DNA of 64,000 nt from Hydrogenophilales bacterium 28-61-23 (GTDB lineage Bacteria > Pseudomonadota > Gammaproteobacteria > Burkholderiales > Thiobacillaceae), in the NCBI GenBank assembly GCA_002281555.1, contig NCGJ01000014.1, positions 1-64,000 of the forward strand. The letters run 5' to 3'. Shown piece by piece: positions 8,292 through 16,559 of the stretch. The translations under genes and the position numbers were made by a program. The notes under the pieces were generated by a model, which had not been told where the DNA came from, did not search any database, and saw only the letters and a program-made list of their open reading frames with translations. Every line of letters starts with the position of its first letter. Position 1 is the first letter of the stretch.

Positions 8292-8320
8292 ACGTTAGTA
8301 TCTACTTATATGCTTGTCAA
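8292..8320 (-). promoter_or_regulatory. Possible sigma-70 promoter of the hdr-mvh operon
   Basis: Read on the minus strand, TTGACA (8320-8315) is a perfect -35 hexamer. After a 17-nt spacer comes TAACGT (8297-8292), a weak -10. It lies about 95 nt upstream of hdrC, within the only non-coding gap ahead of the operon. No palindromic FNR-type operator was seen in the gap. The weak -10 makes this a tentative call. Confidence 0.3.
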
Positions 8321-8402
8321 AGTAGTGGCCCATATTTCTTCGACTATTGATATTGCTTTGGCCACGATAGCTGGCGCCCTCAGGCGAAATTCATGTCCAT
8401 CA

Positions 8403-9629
8403 TCACCCCACCCAGCGCTTCGGGTCGATATTCCATTCTTCGAATTCCTCGTGCCCGGTGATTTTTTCCTTGCCGCCGGGCCAGGCCAGATCGATCACTT
8501 CCGGCGGCAGATAGCGTTTGTGTTCGGCGTGGAAGATGACGCGCACTTTCGGTTGCATCATTTTTTCCTCATGCTGTTCGATCACCACGCCGAGGCGACC
8601 GCTTTCCAGCCTGACCAGTGAGCCGGTCGGGTAGATGCCGACGCATTTGACGTAGATGCGCACCAGTTCCGGGTCGAAATGGAATTTGCTCCATTCCAGC
8701 AGGCGGCCAAGCGCGGCGGTGGGGGCCATGCCCTTGTGGTAGACGCGATCCGAGGTGATCGCGTCGTAGACGTCGACGATGGCGCCCATGCGGCCATAAA
8801 GCGAGATTTCGTCGCCTTTGAGGTTGTTCGGGTAGCCGGTGCCATCGAAGCGTTCGTGATGCTGGCCGGCGACGTCGAGCGCGATCTGGCTGATGCCGGG
8901 CGTGTTATGCAAAATCACGATGCTTTGCACGACATGCGATTTCATCTTGCCGAATTCGGCGTCGGTCAGTTTGGCCGGTTTGTTCAGGATGTTGTCCGGC
9001 ACCTTGGCTTTGCCGACATCGTGCAGCAAGCCGCCGATTGCGATTTCCTTGATGATCGACCGTTCCAGCTTGAGGCCGCGCGCGAACGAAACCAGCAAGG
9101 CGCAGACGGATACGGAATGCTGGAAGGTGTAGTTGTCGTGGTCTTTCAAACGCGCCAGAGGCAGCAACGCATCCTGATTGCGGAAGATGGAGTCGATCAT
9201 GTTCTCGACCAGCGGCTCGATCTGTTCGATCTCGATCTGCCTACCCAGACGCACATCGTGAATCAGGCCGCGCACGATGCGGTTGGCTTCGCCATGCAAC
9301 TGGCGGGCGCGCGCGACTTCTTGCTCGAGTTCGACGCGGCGCGGTTCGGCCTGGATTTCCTGAGCGATCGCCGCCATTTGAACATCGACTTTGTGGCGAA
9401 TCTCCTCCTTGCTCAGCGCCTCGCCCTCGACATCCAGCCCCTTGGCGATATCGATGTAAATCTCGTGCACACCCAACGCGATGACTTCCTTGACCCGCTT
9501 TTCATCCTTGACCATGAAATGGTTGGTCGCGAAAGGATGATCCATCCAGGAGCAATTCAGATCCTGGATGTACATGCCGGGACGTAATTGCTTGATTTCA
9601 ATCAGCTTGAAAGTGTGTTTTTGGTTCAT
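8403..9629 (-). CDS. HD-GYP domain cyclic-di-GMP phosphodiesterase
   Basis: This 408-residue cytoplasmic protein is predicted to hydrolyse cyclic di-GMP. The N-terminal 100 residues match the DUF3391 module common in front of HD-GYP domains (IKQLRPGMYIQDL). The catalytic core has HD at 203-204 (LLHDVGKAKVPD) and the GYP signature HHERFDGTGYP at 257-267, so all metal-binding residues look intact. There is no receiver or membrane domain, so input must come through the N-terminal module or expression level. It reads in the same direction as the hdr operon but is separated from hdrC by 205 bp. Biofilm and surface-matrix genes elsewhere in the window are plausible outputs of its signal, but no direct link is visible. 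Confidence 0.9.
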   Translation of the reverse strand: MNQKHTFKLIEIKQLRPGMYIQDLNCSWMDHPFATNHFMVKDEKRVKEVIALGVHEIYIDIAKGLDVEGEALSKEEIRHKVDVQMAAIAQEIQAEPRRVELEQEVARARQLHGEANRIVRGLIHDVRLGRQIEIEQIEPLVENMIDSIFRNQDALLPLARLKDHDNYTFQHSVSVCALLVSFARGLKLERSIIKEIAIGGLLHDVGKAKVPDNILNKPAKLTDAEFGKMKSHVVQSIVILHNTPGISQIALDVAGQHHERFDGTGYPNNLKGDEISLYGRMGAIVDVYDAITSDRVYHKGMAPTAALGRLLEWSKFHFDPELVRIYVKCVGIYPTGSLVRLESGRLGVVIEQHEEKMMQPKVRVIFHAEHKRYLPPEVIDLAWPGGKEKITGHEEFEEWNIDPKRWVG

Positions 9630-9729
9630 ATCCCCTCTTTTTCATGAGACTCGATCTCCATCGTCGCGATCATGCCGGCAAAAACCTGGACGAGTTCAAG
9701 ACTGAAAAAGCGGTGCCTTATGTTGAGCC

Positions 9730-12210
9730 TCACTCTCGCCGCAGGCTGATCATCGGCGCTTCCCGCAATAGCTTGAGGCTGACCAGCAAACCCGCGCCGG
9801 TGACCAGCAGCCAGCCTCCGCCCAGGCCGGCCAGCCAGATGGCCGGATCCGGCGTGTGCGGCAATTCGAACACCCGCTCCGCCAGCAGCCAGGCCACGCC
9901 GGCGGCGGCGCCCGATGCCAGCCCGCCGGCGAGCAGGCCCAGCGCGGTGAACTCGGTGGCCAGCGCCAGCATGACGCGACGCCGCGACGCGCCCAAGGTG
10001 CGCCAGAGGCCGATTTCGCGCGCGCGTTCATCGCGCCGGGCATACAGCGCGGCCAGCAAGACCAGGACGCCGACGGCCAGGCTGAACAGGAAGATCAGTT
10101 GCACCGCCGCGCTGACCCGGTCGAGCAAGCCGCGCAGTTGGCTCATGACCTGTTCGACATCGATCACGGTGACATTGGGAAATGCCGAGACCAGGCCGGC
10201 CAGTACCGCGCCGCGTTGCTTGGGCAAATAAAAGCTGGTGATGAAACTTTGCGGCAACGCGGCCAGCGCATCCGGCGGCACAACGATGAAGAAATTCACC
10301 CGGAAGGAATCCCACTCGACCTTGCGCAGGCTGTTCACCCGGCCGCTCAACGGCAGTCCGCCGGCGTCGAAAACGAGCTCGTCGCCCAGCTTGATGCCCA
10401 GCGTTTGCGCGATGCCCGCCTCGACCGAAATGCCATCGCGGCTGGACCAGACGCCAGCGACGACCTGGTTATCGGGCGGCAAACGATCCATCGAGGACAG
10501 ATTGAATTCGCGTTCGATCAGGTGCTTGGCGCGCTCGTTTTCATAATCGTCCGGGTTGGCCGCGCGCGCGCCGATGCGGGTCAGGCGCGCGCGCGCCATC
10601 GGGTAGAGGGTCACGTCGGCGACGCGCTGGCCGGTCAGATAGGCGCGCACGGCGTCGACCTGCTCCGGCTGGATGTTGATGACGAAACGGTTCGGCGCGC
10701 CGGCCGCGGCCTGGCCGCGCCAGCTCTCGAACAGGTCGCCGCGCACCAGCGTCAGCAGCAACAAGGCCAGTAAACCCAGACTCAAGGCCATGGCCTGCAA
10801 CGTGGTTTCCCAGCGCCGGCGACGCAGATTCAGCAGGCCGAGCCGCATGCCGGTCGGCAGCCTTTGCGCCAGCCAGGGCAGCGGCCAGAGCAATAATTGA
10901 ATGGCCAGCGCGGCGGCCAGCATCAGGGCCAGTATGCCGCCGCCGACGATCAAGCCCAGCCGCACCTCGCCCGCCTGCCAGAACAGCAAACCCGCCACCA
11001 CACCCAGGCCGGCGACCTGGGCGATCAACGCGCCGGCCGGCGGCGCGCCCAGATCGCGTCGCAACACGCGCAACGCCGGCACGCGCGCCAGCCGCGACAG
11101 CGCCGGCAGGCTGAACGCCAGCACCAGCAGCATGCCGGTGGCGAGGCCGAGCAAGGGCGGCAACAGACTCGGCGGCGGCAAGCCAAGCCGGATTGCATCG
11201 CCGAGCAGATGCACCATGCCGGCCTGCGCCAACCAGCCCAGCCCGCTGCCCAACGCGCCGGCCAGCAGGCCCAGGCCGCCCAATTGCAGCAGATACAAAC
11301 CGAACAGACGGCGCTGGCTGGCGCCGAAGCAACGCAGCAGCGCGAACTGGTCGAACTGGCGCTGGACATAGCGGCGCAGGGCCAACTGGGTGGCGGCGGC
11401 GGCAAGCAGCACCGTCATCAACGCGGCGAGGCCGAGATAGCGCTGGGCGCGGTCGAGGATCTGGCGCAGTTCCGGACGCGCATCGCGCACGTCTTCCAGC
11501 TTCTCGCCGCGCGCCAGGCGCGGCTTGGCCCAGGCCTGGAACGCCGCGACCCGCGCGCGATTTTCCGTAACCCCGCCCGCCACCAGCAGGCGATAAACCA
11601 CCCGGCTGCCCGGCTGAACCAGCCCGGTGCGGGCCAGATCGGCGTCGTTCAGCAGCAATCGCGGCGCCAGCGCCATGAAGTTGCCGCCGCGTTCGCCTTC
11701 GAAAGTCAGGATGGCCGCGATGCGCAACCGGATATTGCCCACTTCGACGCTATCGCCCGGCCGCACGCCCAAACCGCTGATCAGACGCGAATCGACCCAG
11801 ACCTGGCCGGGCGGCGGAACGCCGCGCGCGGGCGCATCGGCGGCGAACAAGGTCGGCGCGGTACGCAAATCGCCGCGCAGCGGGTAGCCGGGTTCGACCG
11901 CCTTGATGCCGGTGAGCAGATTGCGCTCGCCGGCCAGCACCATGCTCAGGAACGTCGTCGTGCGCGTCACGCGCAAGCCGCGCGCCGCCGCCGCGCGCGC
12001 GAATTCGGGGTCGGGCGGATGATCGGAAACCAGGGCCAGATCGGCCGCCAACAGCGTATTGGCTTCGTGCCCAAGGGCTTGTTCGACCCGGTCGGCGAAA
12101 TAACGCACCGCAGTCAAACTGGCCACGGCCAAGGCCACCGCCAGCAAAACGACGCGCATTTCGCCGGCGCGCCATTCGCGCGCCAACAACCTGAATGCGA
12201 GCGCGATCAT
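9730..12210 (-). CDS. ABC transporter permease, FtsX/YbbP type
   Basis: This 826-residue inner-membrane protein has an N-terminal helix (VVLLAVALAVASLTAV), a large periplasmic region, and two blocks of FtsX-type membrane segments around residues 260-480 and 680-820. This is the ten-helix arrangement of YbbP-family permeases. It overlaps the ATPase gene by 4 nt (12207-12210) and must act with it. The neighbouring divergent tesA gene reproduces the ybbAP-tesA grouping known from E. coli, where the transporter has been suspected of handling lipids or hydrophobic compounds. Substrate is unknown. Long plus-strand frames covering this gene are GC-driven shadows. Confidence 0.88.
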   Translation of the reverse strand: MIALAFRLLAREWRAGEMRVVLLAVALAVASLTAVRYFADRVEQALGHEANTLLAADLALVSDHPPDPEFARAAAARGLRVTRTTTFLSMVLAGERNLLTGIKAVEPGYPLRGDLRTAPTLFAADAPARGVPPPGQVWVDSRLISGLGVRPGDSVEVGNIRLRIAAILTFEGERGGNFMALAPRLLLNDADLARTGLVQPGSRVVYRLLVAGGVTENRARVAAFQAWAKPRLARGEKLEDVRDARPELRQILDRAQRYLGLAALMTVLLAAAATQLALRRYVQRQFDQFALLRCFGASQRRLFGLYLLQLGGLGLLAGALGSGLGWLAQAGMVHLLGDAIRLGLPPPSLLPPLLGLATGMLLVLAFSLPALSRLARVPALRVLRRDLGAPPAGALIAQVAGLGVVAGLLFWQAGEVRLGLIVGGGILALMLAAALAIQLLLWPLPWLAQRLPTGMRLGLLNLRRRRWETTLQAMALSLGLLALLLLTLVRGDLFESWRGQAAAGAPNRFVINIQPEQVDAVRAYLTGQRVADVTLYPMARARLTRIGARAANPDDYENERAKHLIEREFNLSSMDRLPPDNQVVAGVWSSRDGISVEAGIAQTLGIKLGDELVFDAGGLPLSGRVNSLRKVEWDSFRVNFFIVVPPDALAALPQSFITSFYLPKQRGAVLAGLVSAFPNVTVIDVEQVMSQLRGLLDRVSAAVQLIFLFSLAVGVLVLLAALYARRDERAREIGLWRTLGASRRRVMLALATEFTALGLLAGGLASGAAAGVAWLLAERVFELPHTPDPAIWLAGLGGGWLLVTGAGLLVSLKLLREAPMISLRRE

Positions 12211-12884
12211 GGTGTTTCAGCGGCGGCAACCACTCTGCCGCCGTCGAGATGTATTTGGCGGCCACAGCGGCTGGCCAGGGCGACGTCGTGCGTCACGATG
12301 ATCAGGCTGGCGCCACGCGCGCGGTTGAGTTCGAACATCAGCTGGATGATTTGCGCGCCGGTGTGGGCGTCGAGATTGCCGGTCGGTTCATCCGCCAGCA
12401 GGATGCGCGGCGACACCGCGAAAGCCCGCGCCAATGCGACACGCTGCTGCTCGCCACCGGACAGTTGCGTCGGCCGATGCCGGGCGCGCGCCGACAAGCC
12501 GACCCGGGCCAGATGTTCGCCCGCGACCTCGACCGCGTCTTTGCGGCCGGCCAGTTCCAGCGGCAACATGACGTTTTCCAACGCGGTCAGGCCGGGCAGC
12601 AACTGGAACGACTGGAACACAAACCCCATGCTGCGGCCGCGCAAGGCGGCGCGGCCATCTTCGTCGAGATCGGACAACGCCACGCCATCGAGGCGCACCT
12701 GGCCGACGCTGGGGATATCCAGCCCGGCAATCAGGCCGAGCAAGGTCGATTTGCCGGAACCGGAACTGCCGACGATGGCAACGGTCTCGCCGCTATTCAC
12801 AGAAAAGGAGACATCGGCCAGTATGGTCAGCGTTTCTTGCCCGATTTGTACGGATTTGCCGAGGTTTTCGATGTCGATACGCAT
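12207..12884 (-). CDS. ybbA: ABC transporter ATP-binding protein, YbbA/LolD type
   Basis: This 225-residue ATPase has Walker A GSSGSGKST (39-47), a Q-loop FVFQSFQLLPGLTALENV, signature LSGGEQQR (140-147) and Walker B ILLADEP (160-166), all intact. It belongs to the MacB/LolD subclass that works with FtsX-like permeases and usually transmits force across the membrane instead of pumping solutes. It is co-transcribed with the downstream permease. Its start codon (CAT, 12882-12884) shares two bases with the ATG of tesA on the other strand, so each gene's promoter must lie within the other's 5' coding region. Confidence 0.9.
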   Translation of the reverse strand: MRIDIENLGKSVQIGQETLTILADVSFSVNSGETVAIVGSSGSGKSTLLGLIAGLDIPSVGQVRLDGVALSDLDEDGRAALRGRSMGFVFQSFQLLPGLTALENVMLPLELAGRKDAVEVAGEHLARVGLSARARHRPTQLSGGEQQRVALARAFAVSPRILLADEPTGNLDAHTGAQIIQLMFELNRARGASLIIVTHDVALASRCGRQIHLDGGRVVAAAETP

Positions 12885-13503
12885 GAAGTTGTTTTGTCTG
12901 CTCTGGTCTGTGAATCTGCTCGGCGCGGCTCAGGCCGCGCCCACCATCCTGGTCTTTGGCGATAGTCTATCCGCCGCTTACGGTATTTCGGTCGAGTCCG
13001 GCTGGGTCGCGCTGCTGGCCAGGCGATTGCAACCCGGGCCGCAATCCGGCCAGCCGGCCTACCGGGTCGTCAACGCCAGCGTCTCGGGCGAAACCAGCGC
13101 CGGGGGTCTGACCCGTTTGCCCAAACTGCTGGCCGCGCACCGCCCGCATCTGACCATACTTGAACTGGGCGCGAACGATGGCCTGCGTGGACTGTCGCTG
13201 GCGCAAACCGCGCGCAATCTGGAAACGATGATTGGCCTGGCGCAAAAACAGGGCGGCAAGGTCTTGCTGGTCGGCATGCGACTGCCGCCCAACTATGGCG
13301 CGGCCTACACCGGCAAGTTCCAGGCGCTGTTCACCGATATCGCCAGAAAGAAAAAGGTCCATCTGGTTCCCTTTCTGCTCGACGGCATCGGCGCGCAACC
13401 GGGGCGCTTCCAGGCCGATGGCCTGCACCCGACCGCCCAGGCCCAGCCGATCCTGCTGGATAACGTCTGGCGCGAGTTGAGGCCCATGCTGACCACGAAG
13501 TAG
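12883..13503 (+). CDS. tesA: TesA: periplasmic SGNH esterase/thioesterase I
   Basis: This 206-residue exported hydrolase acts on esters, acyl-CoAs or lysophospholipids. A signal peptide ends at AQA (residue 19). The SGNH blocks follow: FGDSLSAAYG with the catalytic Ser28, GANDGLRG, and ADGLHPT with the Asp179/His182 pair. I chose ATG 12883 because it gives a compact signal peptide. An in-frame ATG at 12871 would add four residues. The very long frame to its left (from 10897) is antisense to the ABC genes and is rejected. The gene is divergent from ybbA with overlapping start codons, and the stop is followed by a small promoter region for the Xre-RES pair. Confidence 0.9.
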   Translation: MKLFCLLWSVNLLGAAQAAPTILVFGDSLSAAYGISVESGWVALLARRLQPGPQSGQPAYRVVNASVSGETSAGGLTRLPKLLAAHRPHLTILELGANDGLRGLSLAQTARNLETMIGLAQKQGGKVLLVGMRLPPNYGAAYTGKFQALFTDIARKKKVHLVPFLLDGIGAQPGRFQADGLHPTAQAQPILLDNVWRELRPMLTTK

Positions 13504-13537
13504 TGACATCCGAGACGGCAATCGAAAAGACAGCGGA

Positions 13538-13568
13538 TTGACTTTATTGCGCAATTCGCCGATACAGT
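13538..13568 (+). promoter_or_regulatory. Promoter and likely autoregulatory operator of the Xre-RES pair
   Basis: A -35 box TTGACT (13538-13543) is followed by a poor -10 candidate around GATACAGT (13561-13568). Inside the spacer sits the perfect palindrome ATTGCGCAAT (13546-13555), and a related ATTGCGG lies downstream near 13576-13582. A palindrome between the promoter boxes of a toxin-antitoxin operon is the usual place for antitoxin binding. The ribosome-binding site GGAGA lies about 8 nt before ATG 13593. Confidence 0.45.
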
Positions 13569-13592
13569 AATGGCATATTGCGGAGAACAATC

Positions 13593-14108
13593 ATGACCAC
13601 ACTCACCCAAACGGCCAAAGCCACACCGAAACGCGCCAAGGCGGCGGTCCTTCATGGCGGCATACCGACCAGCCCAAGCCTGGTTGCCGAAGAGCCGGCC
13701 CTGGCCGCTTCCCATCTGCTCGATGAGCTGGGCGGCGGCGCGACGAACTCGTTGAGCGCCATGAAAGTGATCCGGGAAGGCTTGCCCACCAGCATCATCC
13801 GTCGTCTGGAAGAAGCCGGCGTCGAACGCAAATACCGCATCCAGATCATCCCGGAACGCACCCTGCAACACCGCGTCAAGAATGGCGAACGGATGACTCC
13901 GGCGGAAAGCGAACGCGCCTATCGCATCGCCAACATCATCGCCCTGGCCGACCGGGTGTTCGGCAATCACGCCAAAGGCATGCGCTGGCTGCACAACCCG
14001 ATGCGACGCCTGGAAGGCCAGAGCCCGCTGGACGTGCTCGATACCGACATCGGCGCGCGCCTGGTCGAGGAAGCGCTCAGCCAGATCGACGCCGGCTACT
14101 TTGCTTGA
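13593..14108 (+). CDS. Xre-type antitoxin with Xre/MbcA/ParS toxin-binding domain
   Basis: This 171-residue antitoxin would neutralise the RES toxin encoded 10 nt downstream. After a disordered N-terminus (about 50 residues), residues about 50-110 form an atypical Xre-like helix-turn-helix region (IREGLPTSIIRRLEEAG...RTLQHRVKNGERMTPAESERAYRIANII). The C-terminal segment MRWLHNPMRRLEGQSPLDVLDT followed by GARLVEEALSQIDAG matches the DUF2384 toxin-binding domain. The ATG at 13593 is preceded by GGAGA, so it is preferred over the longer in-frame start at 13578. The pair probably represses its own promoter. Confidence 0.88.
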   Translation: MTTLTQTAKATPKRAKAAVLHGGIPTSPSLVAEEPALAASHLLDELGGGATNSLSAMKVIREGLPTSIIRRLEEAGVERKYRIQIIPERTLQHRVKNGERMTPAESERAYRIANIIALADRVFGNHAKGMRWLHNPMRRLEGQSPLDVLDTDIGARLVEEALSQIDAGYFA

Positions 14109-14118
14109 GTAATTTCGC

Positions 14119-14571
14119 TTGATCCTCTGGCGCATCAGCAATTACGAGGATCTTAGCGGCAGCGGCGGCCTGAAGGTCGCCGGTCGCTGGCACCACGCCG
14201 GCCGGCCCGTGGTTTATCTGGCCGAACACCCGGCGCTGGCGCTGCTGGAAACACTGGTACATCTGGAAATCCGCGCGCTCGAAGACCTGCCGGACAGCTA
14301 CAAACTGTTGCGCGTCGAGGCGCGGGACGGCATCGACATCGCCCAATCGCATCCGGACGCCGATTGGCGGAGTAATCCGGCCAGCACCCGAAACATGGGC
14401 GACACCTGGCTGGCTGCCGCGCAAAGCGCGCTGCTACGCGTTCCCAGCGTTCTGGTGCCGGGCAATAATTTTCTACTCAACCCATTGCATCCGGATGCCG
14501 TAAAGATACAGATTAGCGGGATCCTGAATTGGCCATTCGATCCGAGACTGGCGGGTACCGCCGGGCTATAA
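14119..14571 (+). CDS. RES-domain toxin (NAD+-depleting)
   Basis: This 150-residue protein of the RES family takes its name from conserved Arg, Glu and Ser. The Arg lies in LWRISNY near the start, the Glu in LLETLVHLE (around residue 45), and the Ser in RVPSVLVPGNNFLLNP (around residue 115). RES toxins such as MbcT and the Photorhabdus/Pseudomonas enzymes degrade NAD+. A start at TTG 14119 is used because the family begins with an LWRI motif and no ATG fits. The weak start may keep toxin below antitoxin. It is the second gene of the pair, and no frameshift or missing residue is evident. Confidence 0.88.
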   Translation: MILWRISNYEDLSGSGGLKVAGRWHHAGRPVVYLAEHPALALLETLVHLEIRALEDLPDSYKLLRVEARDGIDIAQSHPDADWRSNPASTRNMGDTWLAAAQSALLRVPSVLVPGNNFLLNPLHPDAVKIQISGILNWPFDPRLAGTAGL

Positions 14572-14603
14572 ACGACTCGGCCCATGAACAAGGAGCATTC
14601 AAC

Positions 14604-15587
14604 ATGCAAGTAAAATTCTGGGGTACGCGCGGCTCGCTGCCGGTAGCCGCAACCGCAGGAGAAGTCAGAAACAAGATCGTCGCCGCGCTGACGGCGGCGA
14701 ATGGACGCCAGTTCGACTCCGGCACCGAAATCGAAGCCTTCGCCGATAGCCTGCCCTTCGCCGTGGCGGGAAGTTTTGGCGGCAACACCGCCTGCGTCGA
14801 GTTGATCGGCGAGTCGATAGAAGACTCCGGCCAGGCCCCGAATGAGCACGTCATTTGCGACATCGGCAGCGGCGCGCGCGTGCTCGGCCATGCTAAGCTG
14901 GCCACCTACGGGCCGGGCAAACCGCAGACCTATCATTTCTTTGTCTCGCACATGCACTGGGATCACTTGATGGGCCTGCCGTTTTTCGTGCCGATCTACA
15001 TGCCGGGCAACCGCATCGTGATGCACGGCTGCCACCCCAATCTCGAAGCCGGCATTCGATTGCAAATGTCCGCGCCCTGCTTCCCGGTCGACTTCAGCCA
15101 GATCGGCGCCAAGGTCGAGTTCGACATCATGGAACCCGGCCGCGAATACGAGATCGCCGGCTTCAAAGTCCGCGCCAAGCTGCAACTCCATGCCGGCGAC
15201 TCCTACGCCTATCGCTTCGAGCGGAACGGCAAATCGGTGGTCTATTCGACCGACTCGGAACACAAGCTGGAGCATCGCGAGGAACAGAAGACTTTCATCG
15301 ACTTTTTTCAGGGCGCCGATCTGGTCATATTCGACACCATGTACAGCCTGGCCGATGCCATAACCGTCAAGGCGGACTGGGGCCACTCCAGCAACATCGT
15401 CGCCGTGGAACTCTGCCAGAGCGCGCGGGTTGCGCGTCTGGCCATGTTCCATCACGAACCGATCCACGATGACGCCAAGCTATGCAGCCTGCTTGCGGAG
15501 ACCCGCCGCTTCGAGGCCACCACCCGCGACGGCCATCCGCCACTGGAAGTGATCTCGTCCTACGATGGCATGAGCGTTGAGTTGTGA
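14604..15587 (+). CDS. MBL-fold metal-dependent hydrolase
   Basis: This 327-residue protein of the metallo-beta-lactamase superfamily has the metal-binding motif SHMHWDHLMGLPFF (around residues 114-127), an upstream FWGTRGSLPV opening and a downstream FDTMYSL segment. HSS and HHEPIHDD supply later ligands. The FWGTRGS start is typical of a subgroup often found with PAS or response-regulator partners and annotated as MBL-fold or phosphodiesterase-like, but the substrate is unknown. A good ribosome-binding site (AAGGAG) precedes ATG 14604. It follows the RES toxin by 32 nt on the same strand, but functional linkage to the toxin pair is doubtful. Confidence 0.8.
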   Translation: MQVKFWGTRGSLPVAATAGEVRNKIVAALTAANGRQFDSGTEIEAFADSLPFAVAGSFGGNTACVELIGESIEDSGQAPNEHVICDIGSGARVLGHAKLATYGPGKPQTYHFFVSHMHWDHLMGLPFFVPIYMPGNRIVMHGCHPNLEAGIRLQMSAPCFPVDFSQIGAKVEFDIMEPGREYEIAGFKVRAKLQLHAGDSYAYRFERNGKSVVYSTDSEHKLEHREEQKTFIDFFQGADLVIFDTMYSLADAITVKADWGHSSNIVAVELCQSARVARLAMFHHEPIHDDAKLCSLLAETRRFEATTRDGHPPLEVISSYDGMSVEL

Positions 15588-15734
15588 GGCAGTGAGCGGG
15601 ATCCGGCGACTTGCCTATCCGCTTGAAATCATTGCCGGAAAACAATCCCGACCAAACCGCTCAATCTTTACATTCGCAAGTCGCGCCCCTATCCTGATCG
15701 ACCTTTTTTCGCCTAAACAAACCGCCCGCGCACC

Positions 15735-16559
15735 ATGTCCATCACGATAAAAAATCCCCAGGAAATCGAAAAAATGCGCGTCGCCGGCCGTCTGGGCTCG
15801 GAGGTTCTGGATTACATCACCCCGTTCGTCAAACCCGGCATCACCACCGGCGAGCTGGACAAGCTGTGCCACGATTACATGGTCGACGTGCAAGGCTGCA
15901 TTCCCGCCCCGTTGCACTACGCCCCGCCCGGCCACGCGCCCTACCCCAAATCGATCTGCACCTCGGTCAACCACCAGGTCTGCCACGGCGTGCCGGGCGA
16001 GAAAAAACTCAAGTCGGGCGATGTCGTCAATCTCGACATCACCGTGATCAAAGAAGGCTGGCATGGCGATACCTCGCGCATGTTTTTCGTGGGCGAACCC
16101 AACGTCCAGGCGCGTCGCCTGACTGAAATTACTTACGAATGCATGTGGAAGGGCATTGCCAGAGTGCGGGCTGGCGCGCATCTGGGCGATATCGGCGCGG
16201 CGATCCAGAAATACGCCGAAATGAACGGCTACACGGTGGTGCGCGAATTCTGCGGCCACGGCATCGGCCAGAAATTCCACGAAGAACCGCAGGTGCTGCA
16301 TTACGGCAAGGCCGGCACCGGGCCGGTGCTGCAAGCGGGCATGATTTTCACCATCGAACCGATGATCAACGCCGGCCGGCGCGACATTCGCATGCTCGGC
16401 GACGGCTGGACGGTGGTGACCAAAGACCACACGCTTTCCGCCCAGTGGGAACACACCGTGCTGGTGACCGAAACCGGTTATGAAGTGTTGACCTTGTCGG
16501 CGGGCTCGCCCGCAATTCCCGCGTTCATCACGGCTCCGGCTGCTGTCGCCACCGCATGA
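15735..16559 (+). CDS. map: Methionine aminopeptidase, type I
   Basis: This 274-residue enzyme removes the initiator methionine from nascent proteins. The pita-bread metal site is complete: NLDITVIKEGWHGDTSRMF with two Asp ligands, GHGIGQKFHEEP with the His, MIFTIEPMI with a Glu, and a final QWEHTVLVT Glu. The C-terminus is about 12 residues longer than usual and ends in an Ala/Pro-rich tail. The stop overlaps the glnD start by 4 nt, an adjacency common in beta- and gammaproteobacteria. It is an essential housekeeping gene and an indication that this part of the window is core chromosome. Confidence 0.97.
   Translation: MSITIKNPQEIEKMRVAGRLGSEVLDYITPFVKPGITTGELDKLCHDYMVDVQGCIPAPLHYAPPGHAPYPKSICTSVNHQVCHGVPGEKKLKSGDVVNLDITVIKEGWHGDTSRMFFVGEPNVQARRLTEITYECMWKGIARVRAGAHLGDIGAAIQKYAEMNGYTVVREFCGHGIGQKFHEEPQVLHYGKAGTGPVLQAGMIFTIEPMINAGRRDIRMLGDGWTVVTKDHTLSAQWEHTVLVTETGYEVLTLSAGSPAIPAFITAPAAVATA

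Noticed and set aside
10897-12880. Very long plus-strand frame running into tesA
   Set aside because: Only the part from 12883 has a signal peptide and SGNH motifs. The rest is Gln/Arg/Ala-rich antisense to the YbbAP-like genes.
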